64,000 nucleotides of DNA, from positions 1 to 64,000 of the forward strand of contig NZ_SDQO02000004.1 of NCBI RefSeq assembly GCF_004382825.2, written 5' to 3'. Below the pieces are notes generated by a model. That model was not told the origin of the DNA. It did not search any database and saw only the letters and a program-made list of their open reading frames with translations. The DNA is from Corynebacterium silvaticum (lineage in GTDB: Bacteria > Actinomycetota > Actinomycetes > Mycobacteriales > Mycobacteriaceae). The position numbers and the translations under genes are program-made. Below, piece by piece: positions 17,063-28,205 of the stretch (position 1 is its first letter; every line of letters starts with the position of its first letter).

Positions 17063-18511
17063 CTAGCTATTATCCTTGGCCAAAAGGGCAGAAATAATAC
17101 CGATGATAAGGAATCCCGCTCCCAACAGCACGGCTTCACCGTAGGCCACGCTTGGGCTCGCTACCATGATTCGCCATTGCAATACTGCCCCGATAGCCGC
17201 TGATCCCATGACCGATCCGATCTGGCGTGTGGTGTTGTACACGCCAGATCCCACTCCCATGTGATTCAACGGGAGGTCTCGCATCGTCGATGTAGAGTTG
17301 GGCGACCATACAAACGCGTTGCCAAATCCATAGATGATAAACGCAAGAAGAACCCAATAAACGGAAACCTCAAGAATCATCACGAGTGCAACGCTTCCAA
17401 GCCCGATGGCCATCGTCGTAAAGCCAAAAGCAGCGATATTATGCGGCGAACGTTTATCTGAAAGCTTGCCGATGAACGGGGAAAATAGCGCAGAAATAAG
17501 TGCTTGGGGGACTAAAAATAGGCCCGCCTGAAAGGCCGATAACCCGTGTACCTGTTGCAAGAACAACATGATTGGCAAAGGGGTGCCCGCAATAGCAAAG
17601 CCCATAGCGATGATGCCGATGTTTCCCAGTGAAAAATTGCGGATCGAGAAGAGAGACAACGGCATCAAAGCGTCTTTGCCTGCTTTTTCCGCACGTTCCT
17701 GCTGATAAACAAACAGCACGGCAACCACAAGTCCTACTACGATAAGGACCCAAATCCACCAGCTCCAACCAGCGTTTTCGCCTTCTTGGAGAGCAAACAC
17801 AAGAGAAAACACGGCGACAACAGAGAGCACCATGCTCATGCCGTCAATGCTGCGATTGGTCGGACGCAACCGTGGGACAAGACGGATAACAGACCATACT
17901 GACACGATCCCGAGTGGAACGTTAATAAAAAAGATCCATTGCCAGCCAAACGAGGCCGTAATAAAGCCGCCGAGGATAGGACCAGTGAGAGTGGCCAAAC
18001 CGGCTACGCTTCCCCATGCTCCCAACGCCGTACCACGGCGTTCACGAGCAAACATCCGGTTAATGAGGCTCATAGTCTGCGGAGTTAGAAGAGAAGCTCC
18101 AAAGCCTTGCACCGCGCGGGCGATGATCAACGTGATCATATTCGGAGCAAAACCGCACGCCAGAGAGCTGAGCGTGAACACGACCATTCCAGCAACATAG
18201 ACATTTCGTGGACCAAAGCGATCGCCAAGACGCCCCGTGATAAGGAGAGGGACAGCGAAGGTGAGGAGATACGCTGACGTAACCCAAATGACCTCGTTAT
18301 ACGATGCCCCTAGCTCTTTTTGCAGCACTGGGGTAGCAACCACCACGATGGTTTGATCAAGCAGAATCATAAAAAAGCCAACGCACAATGCAATCAGTGC
18401 CGGCCACGCTTCTTTTTCTGGAAGCGGCATGGTCGGATACTGATTCGATCCTTGTGCACTGCGCATCCCGGCATCAGGATCAGCGTATGTGTCACGAGAT
18501 TCGACGCTCAT
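17063..18511 (-). CDS. MFS drug-resistance-type exporter (DHA2 / EmrB-QacA family, 14 TM)
   Basis: The 482-residue protein has the DHA2 motif 'DQTIVVVATPVLQKELGAS' in helix 1, 'GRLGDRFGPRNVYVAG' in loop 2-3, and 'LTGPILGGFITASFGWQWIFFINVPLG' in the antiporter region (motif C). Fourteen hydrophobic helices can be counted. It probably exports amphipathic toxic compounds in exchange for protons; the substrate is not predictable. The ATG at 18511 (MSVESRDTY) follows an AAGGA motif, so the open frame upstream to 18643 is not used. Confidence 0.92.
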   Translation of the reverse strand: MSVESRDTYADPDAGMRSAQGSNQYPTMPLPEKEAWPALIALCVGFFMILLDQTIVVVATPVLQKELGASYNEVIWVTSAYLLTFAVPLLITGRLGDRFGPRNVYVAGMVVFTLSSLACGFAPNMITLIIARAVQGFGASLLTPQTMSLINRMFARERRGTALGAWGSVAGLATLTGPILGGFITASFGWQWIFFINVPLGIVSVWSVIRLVPRLRPTNRSIDGMSMVLSVVAVFSLVFALQEGENAGWSWWIWVLIVVGLVVAVLFVYQQERAEKAGKDALMPLSLFSIRNFSLGNIGIIAMGFAIAGTPLPIMLFLQQVHGLSAFQAGLFLVPQALISALFSPFIGKLSDKRSPHNIAAFGFTTMAIGLGSVALVMILEVSVYWVLLAFIIYGFGNAFVWSPNSTSTMRDLPLNHMGVGSGVYNTTRQIGSVMGSAAIGAVLQWRIMVASPSVAYGEAVLLGAGFLIIGIISALLAKDNS

Positions 18512-18736
18512 AGGACGTTCCTTCTTTCTATGAACCTGGGCTATTTTTCTGGCTCCGTATAGCGAGCACCCGGTGATGATAGAAGAAGAAAACCCCCAGC
18601 TCTGCGCCGTTAACCACCTTTTTCCTGCGGATACAGCATTCACAACAGAACCTGAAGGCTATCTGAGCGTCTTCTATGTTGATGCTCATTGCTTGTCCCA
18701 CAATACACCGCGACGCTACGTATAGACTGTGCTGTC

Positions 18737-19231
18737 ATGACCGAACAAAATATTGTTCTCGTCCCGACTCGTGAGGCTGACCGCACCTATATTGCGCGGC
18801 TCAACTTTCTCACGGACGTTTACGGTGATGAAGGCTCCGAGCTAAGCCAAAACTTTATCAACGACACATATTTTTATCTCGATCACTGGGACCCCACAGA
18901 TGGCGGCTTTATCGCCTGGGACGATAACAGGATCCCTGCTGGTGGAGCTTGGCTGCTGTGGGGAACCTCAGACAACCACGGCTACGGTTACGTCAGCGAG
19001 GAGATCCCCGAAGTTGCTATTGCCATCGAACCGAGGTTTCGTGGCACAGGCGTAGCCTCTCTCCTACTCAAGGCCGCCATAGCGTTAGCCCAAAGCCTAG
19101 GCGCACCAGGAATTTCACTCTCCGTGGATAAAGCAAACACCAGGGCTCACCAGGTGTATTCGCACCTCGGATTCTCAGAGGTGACCTTTGATCAGGCATC
19201 AGGATTTTATGTGATGCAGATCTTGTTCTAA
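18737..19231 (+). CDS. GNAT-family N-acetyltransferase
   Basis: The 164-residue protein has the GNAT fold with the acetyl-CoA loop 'IEPRFRGTGVASLLLKAAIALA' (R/Q-x-x-G-x-G/A) and the C-terminal motif 'SVDKANTRAHQVYSHLGF'. The substrate is unknown. The start ATG at 18737 lies shortly after TATAGACT, so a leaderless or short-leader transcript is possible. The gene is convergent with gatA across a shared terminator. Confidence 0.88.
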   Translation: MTEQNIVLVPTREADRTYIARLNFLTDVYGDEGSELSQNFINDTYFYLDHWDPTDGGFIAWDDNRIPAGGAWLLWGTSDNHGYGYVSEEIPEVAIAIEPRFRGTGVASLLLKAAIALAQSLGAPGISLSVDKANTRAHQVYSHLGFSEVTFDQASGFYVMQILF

Positions 19232-19271
19232 TGCATCCATCGCGCAACACCTTAGGCATTAGATAAGAAAG

Positions 19272-19316
19272 ACCCCTTTCCGCACTCAGCGCATTACGCT
19301 GAGCAAAGAAAGGGGT
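19272..19316. terminator. Bidirectional terminator between the GNAT gene and gatA
   Basis: The outer arms accccttt and aaaggggt enclose an inner stem (ctcagcg / cgctgag), giving a two-tier hairpin 17 bases from the gatA stop. Confidence 0.8.
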
Positions 19317-19332
19317 TGTGGCGCAAAAGCAG

Positions 19333-20817
19333 TTACTTGCGACCTGCTTCAAACGCGGCGCCTACCTTGTACAGGCGGTCATCGCAGAATGCCGGTGCCA
19401 TGATCTGCAAGCCCACGGGCAACCCTGTGTCTTTTGCCAATCCCGCAGGAACAGACATTCCGCACAGGCCGGCAAGGTTCAACGGCAGGGTGCACAAATC
19501 AAAGTTGTACATAGCCAAGGGATCGGAGATTTTCTCGCCGAGCTTAAAGGCAGTGGTCGGTGTAGTTGGGGAAACCAAGACGTCGCACTTTTCATAGGCC
19601 GCAGCAAAATCTTGAGCGATGAGGGTACGTACGCGCTGTGCTTGCAGGTAATACGCATCGTAGTAGCCCACAGAAAGTGCATAGGTTCCCAGAATAATGC
19701 GGCGCTTTACCTCGGGGCCGAATCCAGCCGCACGAGACAGCGACATGACTTCATCCGCCGAATGCGATCCGTCGTCGCCTTCGCGCAGACCGTAACGCAT
19801 GCCGTCGAAACGCGCCAGGTTGGAAGAAACCTCGCATGGCAGGATCAGGTAGTACGCTGCCAGGGCATCATCAAAGTGCGGGCAATCGACTTCCACGATC
19901 TCTGCGCCCTGGGAGGTGAGCTGTTCCACTGCGGCGTGGAATTGCTCCAGCACTCCCGGCTGATAACCGTCGCGGTCGAATTGCTTAACCACGCCAATTT
20001 TCACGCCGCTTAGATCTCCGTTTGCGCCTTCTCGTGCTGCTGCTACCACAGGAGCAACTGGGAGGTCTACGCTGGTAGCGTCGTATTTATCATGGCCTGC
20101 AATAACTTCGTGGAGCAGAGCTGTATCTAGAACGGTTCTCGCGGTTGGGCCGCTTTGGTCTAGCGACGATGCGCAGGCTACCAAGCCGTAGCGAGAGACA
20201 GTGCCGTAGGTTGGCTTCACTCCCACCGTGTTGGTTAGGGCTGCCGGCTGGCGGATCGAACCGCCCGTGTCGGTGCCTATACCGAGTGGCGCCTCACCGG
20301 ATGCAAGAGCTGCGGATGTACCGCCACCGGAGCCGCCTGGTGTGCGGTCGATATCCCATGGGTTGCGGGTCGGGCCATAAGCGGAGTTCTCCGTGGAGGA
20401 ACCCATCGCAAACTCATCCATGTTGGTCTTGCCCAAAATCGGGATACCTGCGGCACGGAGTTTCTGGGTAACGGTTGCGTCATAAGGCGCAACGTAGCCT
20501 TCCAGCATCTTTGAGGCGCACGTGGTGGGTGCATCCGTGGTAACAAAGACATCTTTGAGGGCAATGGGAACACCGGCGAGTGCGGATGCCGGAGCTTCTC
20601 CACGGTCCAACGCAGCGTCTACCTCGTCGGCAGCAGCAAGGGCTTCCGCAGCACCCACATGCAAGAACGAATTAAGGGTGAGGTCGACCTCAGCAATGCG
20701 GTCAAGATGAGCTTGGGTGACTTCACGGGAGGTGACCTCACGGGAATGAATCTTCTGGGCGAGTTCCGCAGCAGAAAGTGATGTGAGTCCGGACTCCGGT
20801 ACTAGATAATTGGTCAT
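19333..20817 (-). CDS. gatA: Asp-tRNA(Asn)/Glu-tRNA(Gln) amidotransferase subunit A
   Basis: GatA is the glutaminase subunit that releases ammonia for GatB. The 494-residue amidase-signature protein has the Ser-cisSer-Lys triad: Lys in '[10 protein letters not shown]', cis-Ser in '[14 protein letters not shown]' and nucleophile Ser in '[15 protein letters not shown]'. It follows gatC by four bases, indicating one operon. The partner gatB lies about 8 kb further on the same strand. Confidence 0.97.
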   Translation of the reverse strand: MTNYLVPESGLTSLSAAELAQKIHSREVTSREVTQAHLDRIAEVDLTLNSFLHVGAAEALAAADEVDAALDRGEAPASALAGVPIALKDVFVTTDAPTTCASKMLEGYVAPYDATVTQKLRAAGIPILGKTNMDEFAMGSSTENSAYGPTRNPWDIDRTPGGSGGGTSAALASGEAPLGIGTDTGGSIRQPAALTNTVGVKPTYGTVSRYGLVACASSLDQSGPTARTVLDTALLHEVIAGHDKYDATSVDLPVAPVVAAAREGANGDLSGVKIGVVKQFDRDGYQPGVLEQFHAAVEQLTSQGAEIVEVDCPHFDDALAAYYLILPCEVSSNLARFDGMRYGLREGDDGSHSADEVMSLSRAAGFGPEVKRRIILGTYALSVGYYDAYYLQAQRVRTLIAQDFAAAYEKCDVLVSPTTPTTAFKLGEKISDPLAMYNFDLCTLPLNLAGLCGMSVPAGLAKDTGLPVGLQIMAPAFCDDRLYKVGAAFEAGRK

Positions 20818-20821
20818 CGGA

Positions 20822-21115
20822 CTACTCCCCTAGAATCTGTGGAACGACGAAGCGCTGTTGGTCAACAGCCGGAGCCTGATCAAGAGCCTGCTCTGGAGTC
20901 ATAATCTGTTCAATTACGTCTTCACGCATGGTGGTCTTAATCGAGTGCGGGTGGCTCATCGGCTCTACACCCTCTGCAGCGACTTTTTGAACAGCGCTCA
21001 CGTTACCGATGATGCCGTCAATTTGCGCTGCAAAGCGGTCGAGTTCTTCGTCAGTCAACGCCAAGCGCGACAACTTGGCCAGGTGTGCGACTTCATCGCG
21101 CGAAATCTCAGGCAC
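20822..21115 (-). CDS. gatC: Asp-tRNA(Asn)/Glu-tRNA(Gln) amidotransferase subunit C
   Basis: GatC is a 97-residue helical clamp that stabilises GatA and links it to GatB. The N-terminus '[21 protein letters not shown]' and the segment '[18 protein letters not shown]' are the family signatures. Translation starts with GTG preceded by GAGAAGGAT. It is the first recognised gene of the gatCA operon. Confidence 0.96.
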   Translation of the reverse strand: MPEISRDEVAHLAKLSRLALTDEELDRFAAQIDGIIGNVSAVQKVAAEGVEPMSHPHSIKTTMREDVIEQIMTPEQALDQAPAVDQQRFVVPQILGE

Positions 21116-21147
21116 TTTTCGTCGATCCTTCTCACATTGGGTGCTAA

Positions 21148-21210
21148 TTAAAACGTGTAAATCTCCATGCCATGCTCTGTCAGCACGAGGTCATTGTCAT
21201 TCTTAAACAT
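21148..21210 (-). CDS. Possible 20-residue peptide upstream of gatC
   Basis: On the minus strand, an ATG at 21210 opens a 20-codon frame reading [10 protein letters not shown]... and ending TAA at 21148, 33 bases before gatC. A GAGGAG motif lies 12 bases upstream of the ATG, farther than ideal. It could be a leader peptide or chance. It has no Gln or Asn run that would suggest classical attenuation. Confidence 0.25.
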   Translation of the reverse strand: MFKNDNDLVLTEHGMEIYTF

Positions 21211-21516
21211 ACTACTGCACAGCTCCTCTACTTCAGCATCTGCACCGTACTATCCCCAGGAAACCGCTTGTGGCTTTCCCCATGCGCCTTAAGACATTTC
21301 ATTCACCGGTTTTCCATAGCGCAGGATTAATAGGAATTTCCCTCATAGAATCGATAAACATTGTGAATAGTGTCCCCTAGAAGGCCATCGCATAACATAG
21401 ACAACGTATTATTATCGGCGCCTAGTATTTGATAGGTATTTTCCGAATCCTCCCTGTCCGCAGTGTCGGACTTATGTTGTTAACGGAGCTGCGCCCTAGA
21501 AAGGCGATGATTGTTC
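21211..21516. other. Intergenic region between the gatCA operon and the ACT-domain gene
   Basis: About 300 AT-rich bases without a credible gene. It should hold the divergent promoters for gatCA and the ACT gene; no strong -10/-35 pair or operator stands out. Confidence 0.5.
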
Positions 21517-22179
21517 ATGTCCTACCTCATTCGTGTTCATATCCCCGATGCACCAGGTAGCCTCGGACGTTTAGCAGAGGCCATTGGGCTTGTCGATGGC
21601 AATATTTCCTCCGTAGACGTCGTCGAGTCTTTTCCCGACGGCACCGTCATGGACGACATGGTGGTCGAGCTTCCTGCAGGCACGATGGCGGATGCTTTGA
21701 TCACTGCCGCGCACGAGGTAGAGGGCGTAGACGTCGATTCCATTCGCCCGTTTTCCGGCCGCGTTGATCGTCGTGGGCAAATCGCAATGCTGGCATCAGT
21801 TGCCGGAGCTAATACACATTCTGATTCTCTGGCAAAACTCGTTAACAATATGCCGCAGGCGCTTACTTCAACGTGGGCAGTGCTTCTCGACGTCCACGGC
21901 GGAGTCACGCGCGTCACCGCTTCTATTGCCGCCCCTGAAGACGACGGTTCCAGCCCTGACATAGTCCCCATTGAACAAGCGCGCACACTCATTCCCGAGT
22001 CCGAGCCGTGGATCCCACAGTCGTGGGGGCTCCTGGATTCCTCGCTTGCTGCAGCCCCGCTCATCGGGACCAACCTTGTGCTTGTCATCGGGCGCGTGGG
22101 CGGCCCAGATTACCTCAGCAGCGAGGTAGAACACCTAGGAAACCTGGGAACGCTCCTCGGCAGAATTCTGAATAAATAA
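21517..22179 (+). CDS. ACT domain-containing protein
   Basis: The 220-residue protein begins with a clear ACT domain: 'SYLIRVHIPDAPGSLGRLAEAIG', then 'GNISSVDVVE'. ACT domains bind amino acids and regulate metabolism. The C-terminal part (about 85-220) has no recognised catalytic motif. The orthologous gene occupies the same place beside ligA and gatC in mycobacteria. The ATG at 21517 is preferred over the in-frame TTG at 21511 because it lies at better distance from AAAGG. Confidence 0.85.
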   Translation: MSYLIRVHIPDAPGSLGRLAEAIGLVDGNISSVDVVESFPDGTVMDDMVVELPAGTMADALITAAHEVEGVDVDSIRPFSGRVDRRGQIAMLASVAGANTHSDSLAKLVNNMPQALTSTWAVLLDVHGGVTRVTASIAAPEDDGSSPDIVPIEQARTLIPESEPWIPQSWGLLDSSLAAAPLIGTNLVLVIGRVGGPDYLSSEVEHLGNLGTLLGRILNK

Positions 22180-22182
22180 AAC

Positions 22183-22220
22183 AGGTGTAGAGAGCACCTC
22201 CCTCGCTGCTCTCTACACCT
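22183..22220. terminator. Bidirectional terminator between the ACT gene and ligA
   Basis: The perfect 14-bp arms aggtgtagagagca and tgctctctacacct pair across a 10-base loop, 6 bases from the ligA stop, with an A-run upstream that is a T-run for ligA. Confidence 0.92.
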
Positions 22221-22225
22221 AGCGG

Positions 22226-24367
<2,142 letters not shown>

Positions 24368-24381
24368 CTAGGGTGTGAGTC

Positions 24382-25080
24382 ATGAACTCTCTTGACCCCA
24401 ATGTTGCTGTCTTTGATCCCATGAAAGTCTTAAGCTTTGATCTTGAGACCACCTCTGCGAATCCCCATGAAGCTCGCATCGTGTCCTCTGCACTCGTCAA
24501 GATCGACAGCAATGGTGCCCACCCACAGGAACTTCTGGCAGACCCTGGAATAGAAATCCCCGAGGAAGCCGCAAAGGTTCACGGCATCACCACGGAATAT
24601 GCACGCGAACACGGACGCCCGCATGAAGAAGTGCTACAGGAAACCGTAGCCGCCATCCAACAGGCGTGGGCTGACGGGCTTACGCTCATTGTTTATAACG
24701 CTGCGTATGACCTCACGGTGCTAAGAAAGCTCACTGGTGATTTTGTTGTTACCGGCCCAGTGTTTGACCCTTACGTCATGGATAAGGCCCTCGACCGGTT
24801 CCGTCGAGGCAAGCGCACGCTCACAGATCTCTGCCAGCACTACAACGTGCGTTTAGATAATGCCCATGAGGCTACCTCCGATGCACTAGCAGCGGCACGC
24901 ATAGCGTGGGTCCAAGCAAATCGAAACTTCAAAGAGGAGATTTCGCAAAAATCCCTCAACGAGCTCATGGAATTCCAAGCCGTCGAATACTATGAGTTTC
25001 AGGCAAACCTCAAAAACTTTTTTGAGGGCAAAGGCAAAGACGCATCCTCTGTCAATACGTCCTGGCCGATGCAGGGCTGA
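24382..25080 (+). CDS. DnaQ-like 3'-5' exonuclease (DEDDh)
   Basis: The 232-residue protein has the DEDD exonuclease motifs: ExoI 'LSFDLETTS', ExoII 'LIVYNAAYDLTVLRK' and ExoIIIepsilon 'NAHEATSDALAAARI'. It resembles the epsilon proofreading domain but is encoded alone and lacks an obvious polymerase-binding tail. It could act in proofreading or repair. The first ATG is used; an ATG at 24421, right before the ExoI strand, is an alternative. It is divergent from ligA. Confidence 0.9.
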   Translation: MNSLDPNVAVFDPMKVLSFDLETTSANPHEARIVSSALVKIDSNGAHPQELLADPGIEIPEEAAKVHGITTEYAREHGRPHEEVLQETVAAIQQAWADGLTLIVYNAAYDLTVLRKLTGDFVVTGPVFDPYVMDKALDRFRRGKRTLTDLCQHYNVRLDNAHEATSDALAAARIAWVQANRNFKEEISQKSLNELMEFQAVEYYEFQANLKNFFEGKGKDASSVNTSWPMQG

Positions 25081-25103
25081 ACGCCTCCGCTAGCCCGCTA
25101 AGA

Positions 25104-26075
25104 CTAAAGATCGCCTGCGTCGCGCTGCAGAATCTCCTCGACCTCCCGCAACGTGGCCAAATCATGGGCCACATCCACGAGAGTTGTGTCAATCCTAGGA
25201 GCAGATTGGGTTATGTCGGCGTGTGCCAAGGCATGACGCTCTATACCGAGTTCGTCGTAGAATCTGGCCACAGCGATAGCAAGATCGCGGGCGTGAGCGC
25301 CATAAAGCCCTAAGCCAGCGCGCATTCCCGACGCAAGTGCTTCCCCGAAGGCGTCGAGAAGCCTCGTTCCTTTAACGCGAGTAGGAGAGATGAGGATTTG
25401 ATCTACCGCTGCAAGAACAGCAACGTCCACATTGGGTTCCCTGCCGGTCTCGTTGAGTAACACCAGGTCTACGTTCTCGCCACGCACCGCTTCTGCAATG
25501 CCGGCAAGCCGTTCCCCTAGATCTTTGGGGTGAACGGCTGGGATCGTATCAAAATCACTCGTGCCCTGGATCTCCCCACGGCGTAATGCAGAAAGCACTG
25601 GTTCATCGATCTGTATGCGGATGCGAGCGTCGAAACGCTTATGTAAGTCGGATACGTGTTCCCTCACTCCATGTGTCAGAGCCTCTGTGATGTCTCTCAG
25701 TGCACCCGAATCAGTGACAGCTCGATGCCCATTGGGCAATTCCATATGAGTCGCCAAGGTCCAAGGGCCCAGCACTTGCGCTTTGAGCGCAGGGGCGCTT
25801 CCCCACTGTTCCTGCATGTGGTCCAGGTCTTCTTCCATGCGATCCCAGATCCGGTGAGTAAGCAGTTGCGGTCGCGCGCTCAGACGCCAGGACCTCGGCC
25901 CTTTTTCTACCGGAAGATCGGGCATCAACGTACATGTCCGGCCGACCGCATCGGATCCCAACCCGCGACTGGGAAGCTGCGGGAGCGCTCTCATGTCCCC
26001 CGTTTCGCCCGCAATAACATCTGCAGCATCGATAATGCTCGTACCAGGCATAGGACCTAAAGCGAATGTTGCCAT
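25104..26075 (-). CDS. MetE/UROD-fold protein, probably not a methionine synthase
   Basis: The 323-residue protein has the (beta/alpha)8 layout of the C-terminal half of cobalamin-independent methionine synthase, with 'LKAQVLGPWTLATHMEL', 'RIQIDEPVLSALRRGE' and 'LYGAHARDLAIAV'. It has a single Cys ('GRTCTLMP') and lacks the His-x-Cys and distal Cys zinc ligands needed for homocysteine activation. The same gene sits between ligA and mnmA in mycobacteria. The start at 26075 (MATFALGPMPG) lies 18 bases after the mnmA stop, implying an operon. Function is unknown. Confidence 0.85.
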   Translation of the reverse strand: MATFALGPMPGTSIIDAADVIAGETGDMRALPQLPSRGLGSDAVGRTCTLMPDLPVEKGPRSWRLSARPQLLTHRIWDRMEEDLDHMQEQWGSAPALKAQVLGPWTLATHMELPNGHRAVTDSGALRDITEALTHGVREHVSDLHKRFDARIRIQIDEPVLSALRRGEIQGTSDFDTIPAVHPKDLGERLAGIAEAVRGENVDLVLLNETGREPNVDVAVLAAVDQILISPTRVKGTRLLDAFGEALASGMRAGLGLYGAHARDLAIAVARFYDELGIERHALAHADITQSAPRIDTTLVDVAHDLATLREVEEILQRDAGDL

Positions 26076-26092
26076 AGAAAATCTCTCCGCAG

Positions 26093-27217
26093 TTAGGCAC
26101 TGTTGAGGCACGTGCCGGTGGACTTCTGGGTGCTGTAAATTGTCCCGGACCCAAGCACGATGTCTCCGCCGGCATCCGGCAAGTAGATCACCGCGGCTTG
26201 ACCACGAGCCACGCCAGACAACGGCTTGTGCAGGGTGATCGTCATCGTATCGTTGTGCGAATCGACGCTCACCTGACAGGGCACCACGGAGCCATGCGCC
26301 CGAACTTGAACCTCTGCGGAGAACTCTCCGCTAAGGGCTGGATGGAGATACTTCAAGCGATCAGCATAAATCCGGCTCACCGAAAGGTCCTCACGCGATC
26401 CCACGGTTACTGTCCCCGTGGCAGCATCAATATCAGTGACATAGCGTGGTTTTCCGTCCACTGCAGGTTGCTTAATATCAAGTCCTTTGCGTTGACCGAT
26501 GGTGTAGTTCCAGGCGCCGTCGTGCTCTTTCAGAGGCTGCCCCTCTGTATCCACGATCATGCCCGGCCTAAGGCCAATGTGCCGGCCCAGGAACGCCTGC
26601 GTATTGCCGTCAGGAATGAAGCAAATATCATAGGAATCCGGCTTTTTTGCCACAGAAAAGCCCTGAGCTGCTGCTTCTTCGCGAATCTTGGGCTTAACGG
26701 TATCGCCCACGGGGAACATGCAATGAGCGATTTCTTTCTCGCTGAGCACGCCAAGCACATACGACTGATCTTTTTCCGGGTCAATAGCACGGCGTAAATA
26801 GCCGTCACCGCCATCTGCGGGCTGGGTGAGCTGGGCATAATGACCAGTTACTACGGCATCAAAGCCCAAAGCGATCCCGCGTTCAAGCAACGCAGCAAAC
26901 TTGATCTTTTCATTACATCTAAGGCACGGATTTGGTGTTTCTCCCGCTTCGTAGGCGGAGATGAAGTCATCAATCACGTCTTCTTTAAAGCGATCCGAAA
27001 AATCCCACACATAAAAAGGGATTCCCAGTTTGTCGCATACCCTGCGGGCATCCGCAGAATCCTCCAATGAGCAGCACCCCCGAGAAGATTCCCGTACCGT
27101 TTGCGGATCCTGCGAGAGCGCAAGGTGAACGCCTACTACCTCGTGGCCTGCTGCGACAGCTCGCGCTGCTGCCACCGCTGAATCCACTCCGCCACTCATC
27201 GCTGCAAGAACTCGCAT
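26093..27217 (-). CDS. mnmA: tRNA-specific 2-thiouridylase
   Basis: MnmA thiolates U34 of tRNA(Lys), tRNA(Glu) and tRNA(Gln) using ATP and persulfide sulfur. The 374-residue protein starts '[20 protein letters not shown]' (PP-loop). It has the catalytic Cys pair in '[12 protein letters not shown]' and '[11 protein letters not shown]'. C-terminal domains follow ('YTIGQRKGL'). The start at 27217 gives the canonical N-terminus; the longer frame to 27259 is not supported. The sulfur donor IscS is encoded about 1 kb upstream on the same strand. Confidence 0.96.
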   Translation of the reverse strand: MRVLAAMSGGVDSAVAAARAVAAGHEVVGVHLALSQDPQTVRESSRGCCSLEDSADARRVCDKLGIPFYVWDFSDRFKEDVIDDFISAYEAGETPNPCLRCNEKIKFAALLERGIALGFDAVVTGHYAQLTQPADGGDGYLRRAIDPEKDQSYVLGVLSEKEIAHCMFPVGDTVKPKIREEAAAQGFSVAKKPDSYDICFIPDGNTQAFLGRHIGLRPGMIVDTEGQPLKEHDGAWNYTIGQRKGLDIKQPAVDGKPRYVTDIDAATGTVTVGSREDLSVSRIYADRLKYLHPALSGEFSAEVQVRAHGSVVPCQVSVDSHNDTMTITLHKPLSGVARGQAAVIYLPDAGGDIVLGSGTIYSTQKSTGTCLNSA

Positions 27218-27425
27218 GTGATTCCCTGTACTCCTTATATTGTCCTCAGCGCCGAACATGCCCGCTACTTGTTCAACGGAGCTATCTTAGTCTTATTCCC
27301 GTCCGCTCAGCATAGGCACTGTAACCTTATCGCTCATAGGTAGGAAAAAGGCGGTCGGGTCTCACCCGGATAGCAACGCTAGCAATGGTCCCGTAGCAGG
27401 GGTTTATCCCACGTCTACGGGAACC

Positions 27426-28205
27426 ATGGAACTTCGACCAGATTCTTTCATGTCTCGTGCTTGGGAGGTCTACGTCAACGGAGTACCGTCGAGCCATATA
27501 TGCGAAGACCCAAGCAGGCTTGAGTACGAGTACATGCGGTGGATTGCCGCAGCAGTGGAGTGGTTTGTCACCGCACATGCGTCGCCGACTGCGCTCAGAG
27601 TCACCCATTTAGGCGGCGGGGCCTGCACGATGGCTCGCTATTTAGCTCACCAATACCCTAAGTCGCGGAATACCGTAGTGGAATTGGATGGCGAGCTAGC
27701 TCGATTGGCTCGCGTATGGTTCGATCTTCCCCGCGCACCGTTGTTAAAGATCCGCGTGGGTGAGGCCAGAGAGGTGACCAATTCTTTTGCCGATGCAAGC
27801 CGAGATGTGATTATCAGAGATGTCTTCGCTGGCGATTCCACTCCGCTCCCGCTGACAACCGTCGAGTTTTTCCGCCAGTGCCACCGCAGCCTTGCACCAG
27901 GAGGGCTTTACGTAGCCAACTGCGGAGATCACTCCGATCTCCGGGGCGCTCAGGCCGAGCTCAAAGGCATGGCAGAGGTCTTTACGCACGTCGCTTGCAT
28001 CTCAGATCCCGCAATGCTCAAAGGTCGCAGGTACGGAAACCTCATACTGATTGGCACGGACTCTCCGCTCCCAGATCTTACAGCGACGCAACACATAACG
28101 CGTTCCTTGCTAGGAGGTGGAGTGCCTGCCCACTACAAGGACGATGCCTGGACTCGTAGTTTCATGGCCGCAGGAACACCTCGCTTCGACCCGCCAGCCG
28201 CCTAA
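27426..28205 (+). CDS. Spermidine synthase-like methyltransferase-fold protein
   Basis: The 259-residue Rossmann-fold protein has the SAM-type loop 'VTHLGGGACTMARYL', the acidic residue 'NTVVELDGELARLAR' and 'VIIRDVFAGDSTPLPLTT', the pattern of the polyamine synthase family. The long 'EDPSRLEYEYMRWI' stretch is typical of actinobacterial members. Whether it makes spermidine is uncertain. It lies on the opposite strand between iscS and mnmA and overlaps the iscS end by 4 bases convergently. Confidence 0.82.
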   Translation: MELRPDSFMSRAWEVYVNGVPSSHICEDPSRLEYEYMRWIAAAVEWFVTAHASPTALRVTHLGGGACTMARYLAHQYPKSRNTVVELDGELARLARVWFDLPRAPLLKIRVGEAREVTNSFADASRDVIIRDVFAGDSTPLPLTTVEFFRQCHRSLAPGGLYVANCGDHSDLRGAQAELKGMAEVFTHVACISDPAMLKGRRYGNLILIGTDSPLPDLTATQHITRSLLGGGVPAHYKDDAWTRSFMAAGTPRFDPPAA

